DNA of 64,000 nt from Anthopleura xanthogrammica (GCA_964019055.1 OZ025214.1:1302001-1366000); one strand, 5' to 3'. Shown: positions 1 to 17,298, numbered from the stretch's first letter. Notes: generated from the letters alone by a model not told the origin. Made by a program: numbers and translations.

Positions 1-5437
<5,437 letters not shown>

Positions 5438-6958
5438 ATTGAAGCGAGCAATACCTGCTCTGCTTGTATCAAGACTTCACGGTAACTAGCCTCTCCATCT
5501 TAGCTATAAAACTTGAGTATTTTGTGGGCGATCGGAATAAAAGGATTGATTTTTGGTAGATACACGTACTGTATATTTGACGAGGATTCCCCTTCGATTG
5601 AACGCCACGTAAGGATAATACCTTATGAGCCTGCTAAACTAATGGACTGCGGTCGCCTTATTCATTTCCAGTCCTTACTCACTATTTTTTACAAAGGTAA
5701 CCCATCAAGTCATAGAATTACGTCAACCTCGCGCGCATTTGTCCGCGCATTTTCCATATTTGGTATTTCCTGAAGATGACGTCATATTCTGAGTATTTCG
5801 TCACAATCACGCGTGAAGACTTTTTCCATTACGGAAACATTTCAGACCATTTCTGCCTTGAAGCCGTCTTAGCCGAATTTAGTTTTGCATTGGTTTGTGT
5901 AGATGGAAATTAGCTAGATATTTGAATTCCGAGATCAGTCCATGGTAGGTAGGTGATGAATAAGATACCTGGGCTTGCAGTAAAGAGTATTACTTCAAAA
6001 TTGTTAGTTCTTTACCTCTTAGCGATCTCCATGTCTGCAGTAGTCTAATTTAGATGTTATCGGCAAAAGTATGAATAAGATTTTCAATTTCTGTACAGGG
6101 ATTGTCAATATATCTTCCATTAACTTGGCCGTACGTTTTAACAAGACCCTGATTTGCGCACAGAGCTGGTTGAACTAGATTACTTATCCATTGAGGTCTT
6201 CCGTTGCGTGGCCAACTGAAGACATTACTGGATCAGTAAGAAGGATTGAAAACCAGATATTACGAGAAGACTAAAGAAGAGCGAGGGAAAAGCTGATGTG
6301 AGAAATGCCATCTTACTCTATCTCTTCAGATAAATTAGTCTTGGAGAATTTATTTAAATGTAATATCATATAATAATCTTTAAGTTTCCTCCGAGTTGTA
6401 ATTGATGGAACACCTCGCTGAAAAAGAACAAACAGCTTTAGCCTTCAGTCCACCATAGAGGCAAAGGTGGCTGAGGTACAGGGAGCAGAGGAAGGGGTGG
6501 CAGAGGAAAGGGAAGCAAAAAAAAAAGGGAGAGGAATGGCTGGCGAGGGAAGAGAGGCAAATGAAGTGAAAGCCGAATTGAAAAAGAAGCAGAAGAAAAG
6601 GAGGCACAAGTATTTGTGATTTTGTTAACACTCTTCATTTGGCACGACGAGCTCGCTAGCTGGACTGGCCAGCTAAATGACTGGGGGGAAAAGCCCAAGG
6701 AAGACAAAGAAAACTGCGAAAAATGCATACAAAATTTAACGTCCCCGCTGCGCGCGCAATAATATATTTATTTTTTCCAATTTTTCTTAATTGATACATC
6801 ATGTGAGCAAAACCTATATTTTAAAGAACTCAACCTACTTTTCGCTCGACCAACATGTTTACCCTAGTTATCAAAAAGAAAAGAAAAAGAAAACAACTAA
6901 CCACAAAGGAATGTTACCCAACGAAAAACTGAGAAGGGCCAATTTTCCAATCATTATA
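5438..6958. other. Intergenic region between ENTPD-like gene and the 203-aa gene
   Basis: Bases 5438 to about 5520 should hold the ENTPD 5' UTR and promoter. No convincing gene follows. A purine-rich stretch from about 6470 to 6610 includes the exon-like frame described separately. A minus-strand AATAAA at 6767-6772 could be the poly(A) signal of the 203-aa gene, about 190 bases past its stop. Confidence 0.6.
6449..6619 (+). other. Exon-like Lys/Glu-rich open frame, possibly a terminal exon
   Basis: A pyrimidine-containing acceptor (TTAGCCTTCAG) precedes 56 open codons that end at TGA. The frame is rich in Ala, Glu and Lys and ends in KKKQKKRRHKYL, a basic tail. No upstream exon with matching phase could be identified, and the composition is simple purine-rich sequence, so it may be chance. 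Low-confidence call. Confidence 0.18.
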
Positions 6959-7570
6959 TCAATCGATTAAGTTTTTTGTTTTTGTTTTTACAGATGGTTT
7001 TTTCTTACATGCGGCAGGGTCGGGGTCATCTTGTCGCTTTGGAACCTTTTGAGAAGATTTCACTTCTGCAGCAGCAGTTTTGGGTCTAATTTTTCCTTTT
7101 TCCTTGGAAATGGGCTGAGGATTAGGGCTGTAGCTTAAGCTCGAAGAAGCACGTGCATTAGAAGAAAAGAGCACTTCGCTTGATTTGCACCGTCTCATCC
7201 CGTGAACTCCTGATCCTGATACGTGCAATCTTGACTTTCTTGGAGGCGTCTGACACTTAGTACGGAGGGCTAATTTAATATTCTCCATCGGAGACTTGGA
7301 TTCATCATAATGTCCAGTGTAGCTTGAGCGAACTTTTTGAATATCACTTAACAGTTCTTTTTTCTGTGTTTTTATTTGATAATGCTCGCGTTTTTCCTTC
7401 TGGTTCAAGGTGGACGCCTGCCTGTAATGTCTCGATTCTTCGAGCGTGACATGTCCGCGTAATTGCTTCTTGTCCATGTCTGCAGATAGTAACGCGTGCT
7501 GGCGATTTATTTCCTTTTTTGTCCCTTCATCTGGAAGCCTAGGAGAAGAGAGCGACCGAGCTTTCGACAT
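6959..7570 (-). CDS. Uncharacterised basic protein, 203 aa, single exon
   Basis: Not recognised. An intronless frame of 203 residues begins MSKARSLSSPRLPDEG; the start follows CTTACA, and the frame stays open to a TGA just past TKNLID. Residues 17-85 are charged and likely helical (KKEINRQHALL, then KEKREHYQIKTQKKELLSDI), suggesting a short coiled coil. The second half is Ser/Pro/Lys-rich and looks disordered (NARASSSLSYSPNP, KTKTKN). There is no signal peptide, membrane segment or catalytic motif. The gene is divergent from NOA1, about 1.37 kb away. Codon-like composition over 600 bases and a plausible downstream AATAAA support a real gene. A processed retrocopy is the main alternative, since every other gene here has many introns. 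Confidence 0.6.
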   Translation of the reverse strand: MSKARSLSSPRLPDEGTKKEINRQHALLSADMDKKQLRGHVTLEESRHYRQASTLNQKEKREHYQIKTQKKELLSDIQKVRSSYTGHYDESKSPMENIKLALRTKCQTPPRKSRLHVSGSGVHGMRRCKSSEVLFSSNARASSSLSYSPNPQPISKEKGKIRPKTAAAEVKSSQKVPKRQDDPDPAACKKKPSVKTKTKNLID

Positions 7571-8939
7571 TGTAAGGTGATGATGATATTCTTGATCCTC
7601 GACGTGCTCTTGTTAAACAAAAAGTCCATACATGTTGTTTCTTCAAATCAAATTGTCACATTGAAGAGATTATTAGTTTTTCTTGTCCGAAACTCGATGT
7701 TCAATCAACGATAAGCGATCCCCAAGTGGAAGTCGTTGTGGTATAACTACAGTATCAAGCCATCAAACCATTCTCTTCACATTAGATTTGATGAAAGACA
7801 TTTATGACTGAATAACAATTACATGCCTGAGTTTGTACAAGGATTTGTTTAACTTATTAGGGCTTTGTTGCTATGGTAACGAAAGACGTTCCACTAGCAG
7901 ATACGCTACTGGCGAGTCTGACCTGACACGGATTCGCCTCTTTGTTTGTCTTATTAAATCACAACTTTTTGCGAGTAAACATGTCATACAGGACAACTTT
8001 AGTCAAGATAAGTTGCTGGTTTTCTTGTAAACCAAAACCTGCTGCGTGCAAGAAACAGAGAACACTCCAATGTTTAGCATAAACACTAGACTTATTATGT
8101 AGATAATACTGCAAACTCGCACAATAGAATAGTCGATTGTTTTAATAAAGGAAATTCAACTGATAATTGGCTTTGATTGATTAACAACTGCTCATTATTT
8201 GTATTGCTTCAATACTGTGATGTTAAACAGTTAAAGGGAAATTATTTTTGGACTAAAGGACTGCTGGATTGTACGGATGCTCGAAGCAAAAATGTTAATT
8301 GTTTTCTATAAAAAAGTAAAGAATAAAATTCTCGCTAATTAATATTTTTTATCTATATAATCCTTCTTTTGATTATTATTAGGATACCGGTTATGAAGAT
8401 CCGTCTTTTGTGTGTAATCTGCGTCAGAATGGATGCCGACATCGGACTGGTAATCCTGTTATCGTACATTATGAATTCCTCGGTTTCACCTGGTTAACTA
8501 AGGATCGGATGAAGCTTTATCAGGGGTCATCCATCAAGGGAGATATGAGGGAAAACCACAGGTATACCGGAGCTATGCCAATATGCACTAAATACAGAAT
8601 AATGAGATGCAAAATGCCATCCAAATATTTGCCCCAGGGTATTTCCTTAAAGTAAAAAGCCCTCCCTGAAAATAGGTAAATTGAACAAATGTAACCCAGG
8701 GTTTACTTATTTTTAATAGAGCCAATGGGGATCCTCGAAGGGAACCGGGAAGAGCAGAAGAGGATGGGAAATGGAAAGTCACGTGGTGTACTAGTACGGC
8801 TCATTGAGTCAGCGGCTACTACCATTACTAGGTGTCATGGCGGACAAGAAGAGGTTCAAGGATGATGAAACTCAAGACTGATTTTATAATCATTTTTCAG
8901 CCTTGATATCAAAATATCATAGTTACCAACGGTCATTAT
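7571..8939. other. Intergenic region between divergent 203-aa gene and NOA1
   Basis: It should carry both promoters, but no clear core elements are visible. The only coding-like signal is the isolated exon-like frame at 8383-8561. The remainder is AT-rich and featureless to reading. Confidence 0.5.
8383..8561 (+). other. Orphan internal-exon-like segment
   Basis: A frame flanked by a TTATTATTAG acceptor and a CACAG/GTATAC donor starts DTGYEDPSFVCNLRQ and includes HYEFLGFTWLTKDRM. It has balanced amino-acid composition and no stop. No neighbouring exon joins it convincingly and I recognise no family. It could be an exon of an unpredicted gene, a decayed pseudogene piece or chance. Confidence 0.2.
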
Positions 8940-11900
8940 ATGATCATGATGCTATCTGTTCGTGTTGGTGTGCGGTTGGCAGGTCGAATCGTTCGCACGT
9001 GGAGCGGAAGGAATGCACGTGTAATGACAAGACGAGAATACACGACTACTTTTTTCCTCTGTCAAGACGAGAAAAACTCCATAATAAAGCCTCAGATATC
9101 TAATATCAGTGTATCAGAGGGTCAAGATACTCTCAATAGCAGCCTGGATAGGAAAAGTGAGACAGAACAAGTCATTTCTGGTGGAGAAGTGGGTCTTGGG
9201 ATTCGAGTTTACCCTGAGATTTTTGATCATCTTCCTCCTAAGTGTACAGGATGTGGTTCGGTATTTCAAAGTGACGACGCTAAGAAACCAGGATACATTA
9301 TTGCTTCTAAGAACCCAGCATTAAACGAGGAAGAAAGGGTGATGGATGTTATGAAGCCTGTTATATGTGAACGATGTTTTAATCTTCAAAACTACAATAA
9401 GGGTTATCCTTCTGTTGTATCTCCAGAAAAAATAACAGAATACCTTGGCCACATTGCGCACCGTAAGGCTCTTATCCTATATGTTGTTGATATTCTTGAT
9501 TTACCTGGAAGTCTGATACCAGGGTTATTAGACATTGTAGGAACAGCTAAAAGAATTATTATAGTAGGTAACAAGCTAGATATGCTACCTGTAGATGGAA
9601 AACCAAGATCCCAGCTTGAAAAGCTTACTACAACTGTCTTACAGCAATGCAAAGAAAATGGACTTCAAGATGCTAATATCAAAGGTGTTTCTCTCATTAG
9701 TGCAAAAACAGGGTTTGGAATCCCTCTGTTAATCAATAAGGTTCTGAACCACTGGGATGGCAAGGGGGATATCTATCTCGTGGGCTCAAATAATGCAGGA
9801 AAGACAAGTCTGTTTAATATGTTATTGGATCTGACTAATGTGCATAAGAAAGGTGGAAATATGTTACAGAGGTCTACAGTATCACGAATGCCAGGGACAA
9901 CATTGAGTTTACTTCGGTTTGGTTTTGGTCACTGGAATCTGACTAAACTGAAACATCGTTTGAATGATGGAACTAACAAGGTTTGTAAAAGTATTAACTA
10001 GCATAGCATCCCAGGAGGCTAGGTAATACGTTATGGGAGTCCTGTGTTGTGTAGACCCTAGTCTCTCATCAATTGTGATACTTAGGAACCCTAAGCCAGA
10101 AAGGCTGCAAAACTTTGTTATCGTGGCACGTAACATTAGAAAGCAGTTCTACTCTTGCAACTGAGACTTGTGTAATGAACAAGCTCCAAAACAAATTGTG
10201 CTGTGTACAGTAATACCACCCCATTAAAATTGTCTCGCAACATCCCCTATTTTTACGAGGGTAGCACTTAATTGCCCATGACCAACAAACCTGTGGCCCT
10301 CATTCCACGATTAAAAGTTGATTTTTGCAAAGGGAAGGAAACCAGAGAACCCGAAGAAAACCCTCATAGAACAGGAGAGAACCAACAAACAACTGCCACT
10401 GGTGCTTTCCTTACACCTGTGCAACACCATTGCACATAAGTTTCAACTCACAGTTTCAACATGTAACAGGGGCTTAAAGATCTAAGTTTGTATTATTTTG
10501 TTATTACAGGAAAAGGAAGAGTTTGGTGATGACTATGAAATTGCTCCAGACATCATTGATGTCCAAGAAACAGCTTACAAGAAGTTCAAAAGTTCAAGTT
10601 CAAAGGCTGTGTTACCTGTTGTAACAAAAGATTCAACTGATGTAGCACTTGAGGCATTCAAGCCAGAAGTCCTTAACAGTACTCTCAAGAATGAACATCA
10701 AGCATGGTTTTATGATACTCCAGGGGTTATAAACGAAAACCAGGTAAACCACAGGGACCCCACAAAATATGGAGAATATATTGAAATTTTGGCTTTTGTT
10801 AGAATTTAGTTTGGTGGTTTGGCTAAGGAAAAAAATTTGCAATAATATTCAGAAAACAAATTACACACTGCAAAAAAAAAAGCATTTTACTATCCTAAAG
10901 TTGGTTTGGATAGGGAAAAACACTTGGCCTTGAAAATCGACCTTTGCCCAAAGGCCTCAGTCCATATGTTCAAGACCTTGGGCACAGTTTTCCCACATCC
11001 AAACCTCCTTGCTGCTTCAGCAATCAAAGAATCAGACATTTTAATATCCATTATAATTATTCAGTAGTTTTATTCATTTATTTCTATTTTGAACTGTATG
11101 TTTAACTTGTTACTTTTTTTTCTCCAGATAACAAACTATCTGAGTATGGAAGAATTAAAGCTGTTAGGCTCAAACCTGTGGATTGTCCCAAGGACATTTG
11201 TTCTAAAGCCAGGCCAAGCATTTCTACTGGGGGGACTGGCAAGAGTGGATTTTGTTGAGGTACTTGAGTATTATGTCACTCTTCCATTCAACTCTAGTAG
11301 CAAGCTCAAACTCAGGGAGCTAAAGCTTGGTTTCTGTGTCAGTATCTTATGCTAAATTTCTATTCCCTAGCAGTAGAGTTACATGTACCCTTAACGATGT
11401 CATTATTTTAGAATTAGAAATGTTTTTATTCAACACTTCTGCCTTTAAAATATTTTAGATCAGTAGAAAGTCACTCCACCAAGAAACTGAAGAAGACACT
11501 TTAACTGAGGTAAGATCAATAATATTCAAGGGAAGGACATGTGGACTGCAAAAATAATATAATGAAAATTCCTCTGCATTGTTGAATGGAAGTGGTTAGA
11601 ATTGAAGTGGTGATCTTTGATATTTAATTTCAGGCCAATAAGTCCATTTACTTCACAGTATTCACCTCTCCCAACCTTCCTATCCATGTATTAAATATAT
11701 CAAGAGTAGAGGAGATGTATGAAAAGCATGCTGGAGAGCAACTATTGATGGTAAGATTTAGAAATCACTTAACAATAACTCAATAGTACTTGGGGTATGT
11801 ACTGTATCTGGTAAATATTGCCAACATACCCTCTAGGAAGATACACCTATTTCAAAAAATGATACCAAAATGAATTGTGGGCTTTGAGCTGTGATTTTAA

Positions 11901-13216
11901 ATCTGAAGGAAAGTGATAATTATTGTCTTTTTATGAGTAGATTGCAACAAGTTAACATCTAAATATGCCACCACCTTTGGGGGATGACCTGCGCTTGCTC
12001 TTAGTCTCAGATTCCATATTTCAGATTCTCAACTGACGTTTTTTGAAATAGGTGACTGTATTCTATTAGAGCAGTTTTTGTATGACTATAAAAAACTTAC
12101 AGCACAGACCACATCCTGCCATGACCGTATTAGTGCCATGCCTTGTATGAAAACATTTGACATTTTGCGCCATGTAACATGTCAGGTGCCATGACTTTTC
12201 ACACTCCACGAAATCTGCTCTATGCTTATGACTGTCTTATTTATTGTCAGGTACCCTGTGGTGGTCCCCAAAGAATGCAGTCCTTCCCAGCTCTAGAGCC
12301 CTGTGACTTCACTGTCCAGGGTATTGGATGGAAGGAGAGTGCTGCAGATATCATCTTGTCTAACATCGGCTGGGTGTCTATTACTGCAGGCTATCAGGCT
12401 GATGTCCTAGTCAGGGCATACACACCTAATGCTAGGGGACTGGTGATGAGAGAACCAGCTCTTCTACCCACGTGTGTTAATCAGAGAGGTATGTGGTGAC
12501 AATCTCTGCAAACTTAGCCTCCTCAGCAAGAAATTCTCGCTTTTCAGCTCTTTTTGGGGGTCCTGTGTTGTGTAGATCTAAGTACAAAGGGACCCCAAAC
12601 CAGAACCCTGATTACGCGTTGCAAAAGGAAAAAGGCCGAGGTGCTTGCTAAGAAGGCTAGATTTACAGGCCATTTTGGGGTTGTGCACTCATCCGAATTG
12701 AAATCAAAATAGGCTTCAGATGACATTGTCAAAGAGTAGCTCTTTCAACTAAATCCAATAGAAAATTTAGGAGTTGATTTTTGCGGAGGGTGGAAAAACC
12801 TGACCTGAGAACTGAAAGAAAATTTTAGGATGAGAATCAGCAAAGAAATCTAGGATTTTTTTCAACTTATGAAAAGCAAAACTTGTCTTGCCAGAAACAA
12901 AGTAATAACCTGATATTCAATACAAGATAACTTTGTTTTAGGTAAAAGAGGCGTGTCTTACCTAGGTCATCAAAACTCGGCTGAGTACGAATCTCACCGT
13001 AAAAAAAGCCCTCAGCTCGTAAAGTTTCTGAGTTACGGTCATCACGGGGTCTATCAATGGGTCCGAGAAGCAAAGAGAAAAAAGAAAGAACAAACAGCTT
13101 TGATTAAAGAAGCGAGGATGAAGAAAATCATGGACAAGAGTCTTAGTGCTGGAGAACCTGAATCATTATTGGGTGATCAAGAAGAACAAAATGCAAAGAA
13201 AAAGCTTAACTCATAA
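8940..13216 (+). CDS. NOA1: Mitochondrial GTPase NOA1 (nitric oxide-associated 1, YqeH-like)
   Basis: A circularly permuted GTPase of the YqeH/NOA1 family, needed for mitochondrial ribosome function. Exons: 8940-9980, 10510-10743, 11128-11259, 11459-11509, 11634-11750, 12251-12488, 12942-13216; phases join cleanly to about 695 residues, close to the vertebrate length. The N-terminus is basic and Arg-rich, as in a mitochondrial presequence. A CxxC pair at residues 102-105 and another at 143-146 form the family zinc site. The G motifs occur in permuted order: NKLD (211-214), SAKTG (254-258), P-loop GSNNAGKTS (282-290), then MPGTT, and DTPG in exon 2. Exon 3 carries IVPRTFVLKPGQAFLLGG, a hallmark of the family C-terminal domain. 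The end is very Lys-rich. The Met at 8940 was chosen because it opens the presequence; another Met lies two codons on. Confidence 0.95.
10893..11035. mobile_element. Dispersed foldback repeat, copy 1
   Basis: The sequence AAAGTTGGTTTGGATAGGG near the left end is partly inverted near the right end (TTTTCCCACATCCAAACCTCC). A related copy with AAAGTTGGTTTAGATAGGG lies at 46018-46112. It is intronic in NOA1 and non-coding. Confidence 0.45.
12067..12222. mobile_element. MITE family B (TAGAGCAG ends), degenerate copy
   Basis: It begins TAGAGCAGTTTTTGTATGAC and ends CGAAATCTGCTCTA, so the ends are inverted repeats. The interior resembles the copies at 17503-17669 and 53228-53393 (CTTACxGCACxGACC near the left, GTGCCATGACTTTTCAC near the right). 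It lies in a NOA1 intron just before the exon at 12251. Confidence 0.75.
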
Positions 13217-14643
13217 AAAATCTATCGAATTTTGTAACAAAACCTGTGGCATGTGACATGAGTAAACTCAAACTCTATGGTTTCTCCTTGTTGACTATTA
13301 GACGTCTGTCAGATTCAAGAGTTATATGCAATCATTCTCATGACACTGAATGCCACCAAAACCTGACCCTATTCAGATATTTTACCTATTTACCAGACAC
13401 GGTTGCTATGGAAAGAATTTAATCTTAGCGATTTTTAATTCCTTTCCCTAGCAACCATGAGTGGTAAATAGGTAAGACCCCTTGAGCGGTCCTTGCCGGT
13501 GAATGTTACATCATAAACGCCATAGTTTTTTAACGACAGAGCTGGGCTCCAAATTAGGTGCTCCCTAACAAAAATATTGCGGAAAAAGCGACTATGAAAA
13601 TAAAATAATTTTTTTTTGACAAAAGATTTGGTCTTGCTTTTTTTTCATCAATCAATATGGCGGTCGAGTCTTTTGTTCTCGTACTGAGAGATGAGCATAG
13701 CAATCCAATCATATTTCAATGTTCATAAAATTCTGCTCGGGTATCCTGTGTTTCATAACTAGGTCCCATTCTCTCTCGTATTGATGATGAGATGCTGGTT
13801 TAACTGGTGGCAACATAGAAAGAGCTCAAGACACGATCCACAGGTCACCAACCACGTGAATAATTTAAATACACGAGGATAATGTGAAACAATTATAAGA
13901 AGATGTTTTCCTAACAAAAGACGAAGCCATAAAACTCGTGAAATTATAATCCAGATATTTATATTTTTATAAAATTTCTTGACAAATTCCTAAGGGCGGT
14001 TCGACTTTATTTTGATTGACTATTCCTAAGGACTGTAATTTGAAGCGATATATCATGGCTCGTATGTAAAGAAAAGACGCTAGGCTTATCCTCTTTTGGT
14101 AAGTAGCCATTAACAGCTCTCCTTTTACATATGGAAGTATAGAAAGACTACTAGAAACTCGTCTTGTAAGAGTGAGAGAGAGGCATAATTGCTAAGGGAA
14201 TTGTTATGTATATTTGGAGTGAGGTGCATGGCGTAACAAACCATATCGATTCCTTGACACGAAACAACTACACTATTTAATGAAATTCATAGCTATCAAT
14301 TTAGACCCTCAAAACCGTGCAAAATACGTAGCATAAAGACTTCAAGCTGAAACTTAATTGCGAGTTTTATGGAGTTCCTATTAAGACTTTCTTTCTTATT
14401 TCAATTAACTCATATCCCATTATTTTTGTGTTCTCCAGCAATTAGCCACTTAACTGCCGTCTCATGGCTATTGTTCTCTTTCTGTTTAGACTAAGAGACC
14501 CAACATTCATTAAAACTTACCATTAGAAATCATGAATATAACACTATTTTACAAAATCTATATTTTTAATTACTAAATTTCTTACTATTCCCTACAGCCG
14601 CCTAAAAACACTGTATAGTTTCCACGAGGCGAGGTTGGCCAAG
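13217..14643. other. Intergenic region after NOA1
   Basis: It holds the NOA1 3' end; an AATAAA at 13599-13604 is a candidate poly(A) signal. A small foldback lies at 13382-13476. An ATG at 13657 opens only 23 codons (MAVESFVLVLRDE...) and is not called as a gene. Otherwise nothing is seen. Confidence 0.5.
13382..13476. repeat. Short foldback (hairpin) repeat
   Basis: TTACCTATTTACCA then GGTTGCTATGGAAAG on the left is matched inversely by CTTTCCCTAGCAACC and TGGTAAATAGGTAAG on the right. About 95 bp, with a small central loop. It is probably a MITE remnant. Confidence 0.6.
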
Positions 14644-17298
14644 ATGGCTGCCATAGCAACGGATACGACATCGACTATTAGCCCTGGGCAAGAGAGTGAC
14701 ATAATGATTAGCAGAAAAACAAAGGTAAATAGCTTTCAGCAATAACAAGAATTTATGAGTAAAATCAACATAAGTACGGCACATCTGTCACAAGCGGCCG
14801 GATAGCTGTGCCTGATGTTCGTGTCGCTTGAATATTTCTTTCGTTTCTTCAGTCATCAATGCAAAAAAGAATTGGAGATTCGGCAGGTGAATGTGAAAGT
14901 TTTAAACGTGAAGTGTTTACAACATTTTTTGGTCGCGCCTCCACAGTCTTTGCTAGATACGATAATAGACCCCTTGCAGGACCTAGAATGCAGCTCATTT
15001 TGGAGGACAAACCAGGGAAACAATAGGTTCCAATTCTCAGGAGATTGAAATTATTTTGCTTGGTCCTCCAAATCAGCTGCTATGACGTCACGCGAAAGGG
15101 GTCTATACGATGCAATCAGCTCCTCTCGGCAGGAAAAGGGAAACTTGCGAATGCGCTGCCATCGCGAGAAAGCAAGAAAAAGAATACAAAAATGTGACGC
15201 ATTTTATTTTAACAAGCTTTATTTGTTTTCTTTAGTTGTCCAGCATGTCTTCAACATTCTTCAAAACTGCTGTGTTATCGTTCTTGATATTCACAACTTA
15301 TCTTCTGTTTCGTATCGAACGCCAACAAACTGCATTGAACATCAAACGGGGTATGGCGTTAGTAAAACACAGGCACGGTCACGGATCACCACAGATGCTT
15401 CATGATTCGCTTTATGACTTTGATGACGATGATGATGATGGCGATGAAAAAGGTAGTTACGTATTGAAAATTTCTAAATTTTTGATATTTCCATGTTTAG
15501 CTGGTAAATGTATTGCTACCTTAGCCTCTTTCACTTGAGGTTCGTCGTGGATAATTTATCAAAATGATCCGGATCCCTGATTCTAAATTATTTTCCAATA
15601 TCCACATTTTCAGATGCTGCTGATGCTGCTGTTTTGCCTCATCGCACAGCATGGAGTGAATGGAGCCAATGGAGCCGATGTAGCAGCCGCAAGTACTGTG
15701 GAGAAGGGAACCAGTATCGTAAACGTACATGCGACGTGGGAGATAACAAGGGGTTTTGTACTGGAGTATCGATGGAGTCACGTGATTGTCCTGAAGCCTC
15801 TTGTGTCCGGGATAACCGTGAGTATCGACTGAGATCCTCTGGAAACAAAATATGAAAATGAAAATATAGAATGAAAAGAGGTATGCTAGGTAGGTAGTTA
15901 GGAATGAAGGTAGGTAAGAAGGAAGGAAGGTAGGTAGCTAGGTAGGTAAGTAGGTAAGTAAGTAGGTAGGGAGATAGCTAGGTGAGTAGGTACGTAGGTA
16001 CGCCGGTTGGTAGGTAGGTACGTAGGTAGGCCGGTTGGTAGGTAGGTTGGTAGGTAGGTTGGTTGGTAGGTAGGTAGGTAGGTAGGTAGGTAGGTAGGTT
16101 GGTAGGTAGGTAGGTAGTTAAGTTGGTAGGTAGGTAGGTAGTTAAGTTGGTAGGTAGGTAGGTAGTTAGGTTAGTAGGTAGGTAGGCAGTTAGGTTGGTA
16201 GGTAGTTAGGTTGGTATAGGAAGGTATAGGTAGGTAGGAAGGTAGGTTGATAGGTAGGTAGGAAGCTATAGGTAGGTAGGTAAGTAGGTAGATAGCTGGG
16301 TAGGTAGGAAGGAAGGAACTACATGGGAACCTTTAGGAAGAAATTGATTTAATAATTCAATTTAAGGAGTGCTTACTTTATTTTACCTCACATCTCAGAT
16401 CGAACCCCAGGTTTAGCAGACGAGTCTCCTGCAGCAGAAACGTCATTCATTGCTCAAGAATGCAATGCAACCACCAAGTACTACGCACGGGGAAAGCATG
16501 CAGAAAACATCCCAGAAGACGTCTTTAATCTTTATCCTTCTGCAAAAAGACTCTTGTCTAGTGGATTCTTTGCCGTGCAGGAGATTCCTAAGGTCCTTGC
16601 CTCTGAAGATAATATAACGAAGGTTAGATTTTTTACTCTAAATAGCGACATTTCAAAACAAATCTGTCCTAGCATGTTTGCTTTAAATAGATTTTATTAC
16701 TGTTCTCTGCGCGCGCGCAATTTTAGGCGGGAAAGTACATTTCGTCAAATAGCTTTTCAGTTATCCCGACATTAAACACTGTAGTATTTAAAAAAAGACC
16801 TGAAGAAAATGCACACGCCATCAACCAATCAGAAAGCTAGATTTATAACAGTTATTTTATTCTATAATTTCTTGTAAAATGAGATATAATATAATATAAT
16901 TTACTGAATTGCAGGAGGAGGGCGTATACTTCATTTCACTTACCAATCATTTTATTTTTCGTTTCTCAGGTTTGCTTCGAACCTCTTGGCTCGTGGAATT
17001 TACGTTCCATTCGCACTTATCAATCATTTTATTTTTCGTTTCTCAGGTTTGCTTCGAACCTCTTGGCTCGTGGAATTTACGTTCCATTCGCAGGGCATTC
17101 CATTTGAACCGCTACACAAAAGCATCCATCAAAAACATGAATTCGAAGCATCTTATTGGTATAGCTATAGGGTTGAAGCCAGATGGGACTCTATACGGGG
17201 TAAACGTCGCTACGGGAACACCAGGGGCTATGTATAGTACCATGTACTACCGGAGATTCCGAGGGAGGAGCTTTCATGAAGATTATTTAACATTCTAG
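14644..17298 (+). CDS. Type II membrane protein with one thrombospondin type-1 repeat
   Basis: Exons 14644-14724, 15236-15452, 15614-15817, 16399-16622 and 17047-17298 join in phase to 325 residues. About 35 cytosolic residues precede a membrane segment ([15 protein letters not shown]), then an acidic run ([12 protein letters not shown]). A TSP1 repeat follows: [10 protein letters not shown], then CGEG, RKRTC, CTG and ESRDC, with the expected Trp ladder and six cysteines. The C-terminal 150 residues are unrecognised, with [14 protein letters not shown] and [17 protein letters not shown]; they may form a lineage-specific extracellular domain. Placing 14644-14724 as first exon is an inference from its good start context and phase 0 join; a start at the Met at 15245 is the alternative. 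The last exon can begin at 16970 or 17047 because its acceptor is duplicated; only the second keeps the frame open. Confidence 0.72.
14966..15105. mobile_element. MITE family A (TAGACCCCTTGCAG ends), copy 1
   Basis: It begins TAGACCCCTTGCAG and ends AAAGGGGTCTA, with inner inverted arms around GGAGGACAAA and TTGGTCCTCC. The terminal TA may be the target-site duplication. Shared with 57231-57365 and 57788-57919. It lies in intron 1 of the TSP1-repeat gene. Confidence 0.82.
15885..16318. repeat. (TAGG)n tetranucleotide microsatellite
   Basis: About 430 bases of degenerate TAGG/TAGGT repeats with interspersed TTGG and GAAGG variants. It fills most of the intron between the TSP1 exon and the next exon of the same gene. 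Confidence 0.95.
16937..17090 (+). repeat. 77-bp tandem duplication covering a splice acceptor
   Basis: Two adjacent 77-base copies (16937-17013 and 17014-17090) differ at about one base. Each contains CAATCATTTTATTTTTCG, the acceptor TTTCTCAG and the start of the last exon (encoding [11 protein letters not shown]). Because 77 is not a multiple of three, use of the first acceptor shifts the frame and meets an early stop. Use of the second restores the protein. Confidence 0.95.

Noticed and set aside
13657..13728. Short ATG frame MAVESFVLVLRDE...
   Set aside because: Only 23 codons before a stop; no donor site that joins it to the next gene was clear.
14853..14886. A small exon ([11 protein letters not shown]) between exons 1 and 2 of the TSP1-repeat gene
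   Set aside because: It has AG and GT flanks, but its 34-base length puts the next exon out of frame; direct joining of 14724 to 15236 keeps the frame.
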